DNA of 6,740 bases from Phycisphaeraceae bacterium (lineage in GTDB: Bacteria; Planctomycetota; Phycisphaerae; Phycisphaerales; UBA1924): assembly GCA_009827205.1 (NCBI GenBank), contig WUAK01000159.1, positions 1-6,740 on the forward strand. Reading direction: 5' to 3'. How positions within the stretch are numbered: position 1 is the first letter of the stretch; every line of letters starts with the position of its first letter. A model generated the notes under the pieces. The model made no database searches. It was not told the origin of the DNA and saw only the letters and a list, made by a program, of their open reading frames with translations. The translations under genes and the position numbers were made by a program. Shown one piece after another: positions 5,334 to 6,740 of this stretch.

Positions 5334-6704
5334 ATGAACGCCAAAAGCTCCCGCACGCTCCGCATCATCTCGCTGTTCGTCCGTGCCGGTGTCGCGGTGA
5401 TGATCATCCTTATTGCTGGCGGTATCTTCTCCGTGCTGATGAGCATGCGCGTCGATCCTGAGCGAAACCCCTCTGAATCCAACGGCATCCCCGTCAGGAC
5501 ACTCACGACCACGGCAGTGAGCGTGCCGCGAGTATGGGAGGGCTACGGGACAGTCCGCGCGATGAACTCTTCAACGGTCTCCGCGCAGCTTCTTGCGCGT
5601 GTCATCGACAGACCAGAGGAAATCGAAGCGGGCCTGGAACTCACTGAAGGCCAGCTCATTGTTCGGCTCGACTCGGCAGACGCGATCAGCAGAGTGCAGG
5701 CTGCGGAGGCAAGCATCGCCTCTTTCCAGGCGCAGCTTGATACCACCGACGCCCAGGAAGAGCGACTGCGTGAACAGATTCAGCACGCCAAGGAAGAGCG
5801 CGACATCGACGCGCGCAACCTCGATCGCGTGCGTGAAGCGGCCCTGGGTGGCGCCGGTACTGATGCCGACATCGACAGCAGCATCTCGGCGCTCCGCCGG
5901 AGCGAGCGGGTTCTCGCGGCCCTCGAGCAGCAGATCGAAGTGCTGCCCGCCAGGCGCGACGAGATCCGGGCGCTCCAGTCGAATGCACGCGCCTCGCTTG
6001 CGCTCGCACAAGAGGACCTTGAGCGAGCCACGATCGTGTCGCCCATGGACGGCATCCTGCAGGACGTGTATGTCGAGGAGGGCGAGCTGCTCAATGTGGG
6101 CAACCAGGTCGCGCGCATCGTTGATCTCACGAAACTCGAGATCCCGCTCCGCATGCCGATCTCCTCCGCGGCGACGGTCCGTGAGGGTGATCTCGTTGAT
6201 CTCCGATCTGACGGGCCGGTCGATACCCACTGGCAGGGCGCGGTCTCGCGGATTGCACCAGAAGCCGACCCCGCGTCGCGGACGATGACCGTGTTTGTAG
6301 AGGTGACCCAGGACCCTTCGCGGCAGGGCCTCAGCGAGGCGGTTCTCCTGCCCGGCCAGTTTGTCATCGGGCGTGTCGAGACGAGCGAACGCTCGCCGCG
6401 CGTGCTTGTGCCGAGACGCGCCGTGTCCGCTGACCGGGTCATGGTGGTCGGTGCTGATGAGCAGAACGGCAACCGGGTTGTGCCCACGGACATCCGTGTG
6501 AGTCACTACATCAACGGCAGATTCGAATCGATCGATCCTGACGAGACCGAGTGGGCGGTGGTCGAGAGTGGCCTAGATCAAGGCGAACTCATCATTGTCT
6601 CGAACCTCGACGTGCTCGTCGGCGGCATGCTGATCAGCCCGGACAACGGCTTTGTCGCGACACCCGATTCAACCTCGGCACGGGAAGAGGGGGGTGGCTC
6701 GTGA
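5334..6704 (+). CDS. RND efflux periplasmic adaptor subunit (HlyD/AcrA-type membrane fusion protein)
   Basis: This 456-aa adaptor would link an RND inner-membrane pump to an outer-membrane channel. A basic start and a hydrophobic segment at about 10-37 anchor it in the inner membrane; there is no lipobox Cys, unlike AcrA. The first half of the lipoyl-like domain is about 68-113 (EGYGTVRAMNSSTVSA). A long, charged, coiled-coil-prone helical region follows (about 114-230). The second lipoyl half is about 231-265, with RATIVSPMDGILQDVYVEEGE. A beta-barrel and membrane-proximal part follows, with LLPGQFVIGRVE (338-349) and a likely substrate-independent tail ending in EEGGGS. The helical region is long for the family, suggesting an extended hairpin. 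The stop overlaps the start of an RND permease by 4 bp, which confirms the role. Exported substrate is unknown. No outer-membrane factor gene is visible. Confidence 0.92.
   Translation: MNAKSSRTLRIISLFVRAGVAVMIILIAGGIFSVLMSMRVDPERNPSESNGIPVRTLTTTAVSVPRVWEGYGTVRAMNSSTVSAQLLARVIDRPEEIEAGLELTEGQLIVRLDSADAISRVQAAEASIASFQAQLDTTDAQEERLREQIQHAKEERDIDARNLDRVREAALGGAGTDADIDSSISALRRSERVLAALEQQIEVLPARRDEIRALQSNARASLALAQEDLERATIVSPMDGILQDVYVEEGELLNVGNQVARIVDLTKLEIPLRMPISSAATVREGDLVDLRSDGPVDTHWQGAVSRIAPEADPASRTMTVFVEVTQDPSRQGLSEAVLLPGQFVIGRVETSERSPRVLVPRRAVSADRVMVVGADEQNGNRVVPTDIRVSHYINGRFESIDPDETEWAVVESGLDQGELIIVSNLDVLVGGMLISPDNGFVATPDSTSAREEGGGS
6687..6694 (+). promoter_or_regulatory. Ribosome binding site of the RND permease gene
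   Basis: GAGGGGGG lies inside the 3' end of the adaptor gene, 6 nt before the GTG at 6701. Together with the GTGA overlap it indicates translational coupling of adaptor and permease. Confidence 0.5.
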
Positions 6705-6740
6705 ATCTCCCGCACTTTGGAGTACACAAGCCCGTCGTTG
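6701..6740 (+). CDS. RND efflux permease, first 13 residues (3' end outside window)
   Basis: A GTG start overlapping the adaptor stop (GTGA) opens the frame M-N-L-P-H-F-G-V-H-K-P-V-V before the window ends. RND permeases of the AcrB/HAE-1 type typically begin with a short cytoplasmic piece of this kind (a hydrophobic/aromatic residue, then V-x-[RK]-P-V) before the first membrane helix. Position after an adaptor gene and a purine-rich ribosome site support the call. The subclass (HAE-1, HAE-2, metal export) cannot be decided from so little sequence. Confidence 0.8.
   Translation, partial: MNLPHFGVHKPVV

Noticed and set aside
5222..5461. A 79-codon plus-strand frame after the DASS stop
   Set aside because: It starts directly at the DASS stop, has a Cys/Arg/His-rich composition, and half of it overlaps the adaptor gene in another frame.
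5571..6506. A 311-codon minus-strand open frame opposite the RND adaptor
   Set aside because: It is a shadow: His/Arg/Asp-rich, with no motif, fully inside a convincing plus-strand adaptor gene.
1..6740. Mobile element, CRISPR, tRNA or defence-system content
   Set aside because: No transposase, integrase, repeat-spacer pattern, cloverleaf or nuclease/toxin gene is seen. The content is core metabolism and envelope transport.

Overview
The window is GC-rich bacterial chromosomal DNA with long, well-formed genes and short intergenic gaps. I see no rRNA, tRNA, CRISPR array, insertion sequence or phage gene. A Planctomycetota host, perhaps a Phycisphaerales-type marine lineage, would fit the short PheT that lacks the inserted OB-fold domain, the separation of pheT from pheS, the strong codon GC bias and several gene starts with no Shine-Dalgarno. 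This assignment is inference only, because no marker gene in the window proves it.

Layout: (1) 1-416, minus strand: the N-terminal part of an unrecognised lipoprotein, running off the left edge and divergent from pheT. (2) 417-466: a 50-bp divergent promoter region. (3) 467-2560, plus: pheT, the phenylalanyl-tRNA synthetase beta subunit, 697 aa, without the EMAP-like tRNA-binding domain. (4) 2561-2713: a regulatory-looking gap with an 18-bp imperfect direct repeat, a -10-like TATACAAT, a short hairpin and a strong Shine-Dalgarno. (5) 2714-3667, plus: an IlvE-type branched-chain aminotransferase. (6) 3704-5221, plus: a DASS/SLC13-family sodium-coupled anion transporter. (7) 5222-5333: a gap with two adjacent hairpins. 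(8) 5334-6704, plus: an RND efflux periplasmic adaptor. It overlaps by 4 bp (GTGA) the start of an RND inner-membrane permease at 6701, cut off by the right edge.

Functionally this is mostly housekeeping and envelope content: translation (pheT), amino-acid metabolism (ilvE), organic-acid or sulfate uptake (DASS) and the start of an RND export operon. The adaptor and permease clearly form an operon. The other genes look like neighbours rather than one pathway.

No new multi-gene system is visible. The most interesting signal is a shared short motif, TANNCTYYGGYC. It lies 0-2 bp before the start codons of three genes that lack a convincing Shine-Dalgarno (the lipoprotein, pheT and the DASS gene). 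It suggests -10 elements driving leaderless or nearly leaderless mRNAs. Genes with a recognisable Shine-Dalgarno (ilvE, the RND permease and, weakly, the adaptor) lack it.
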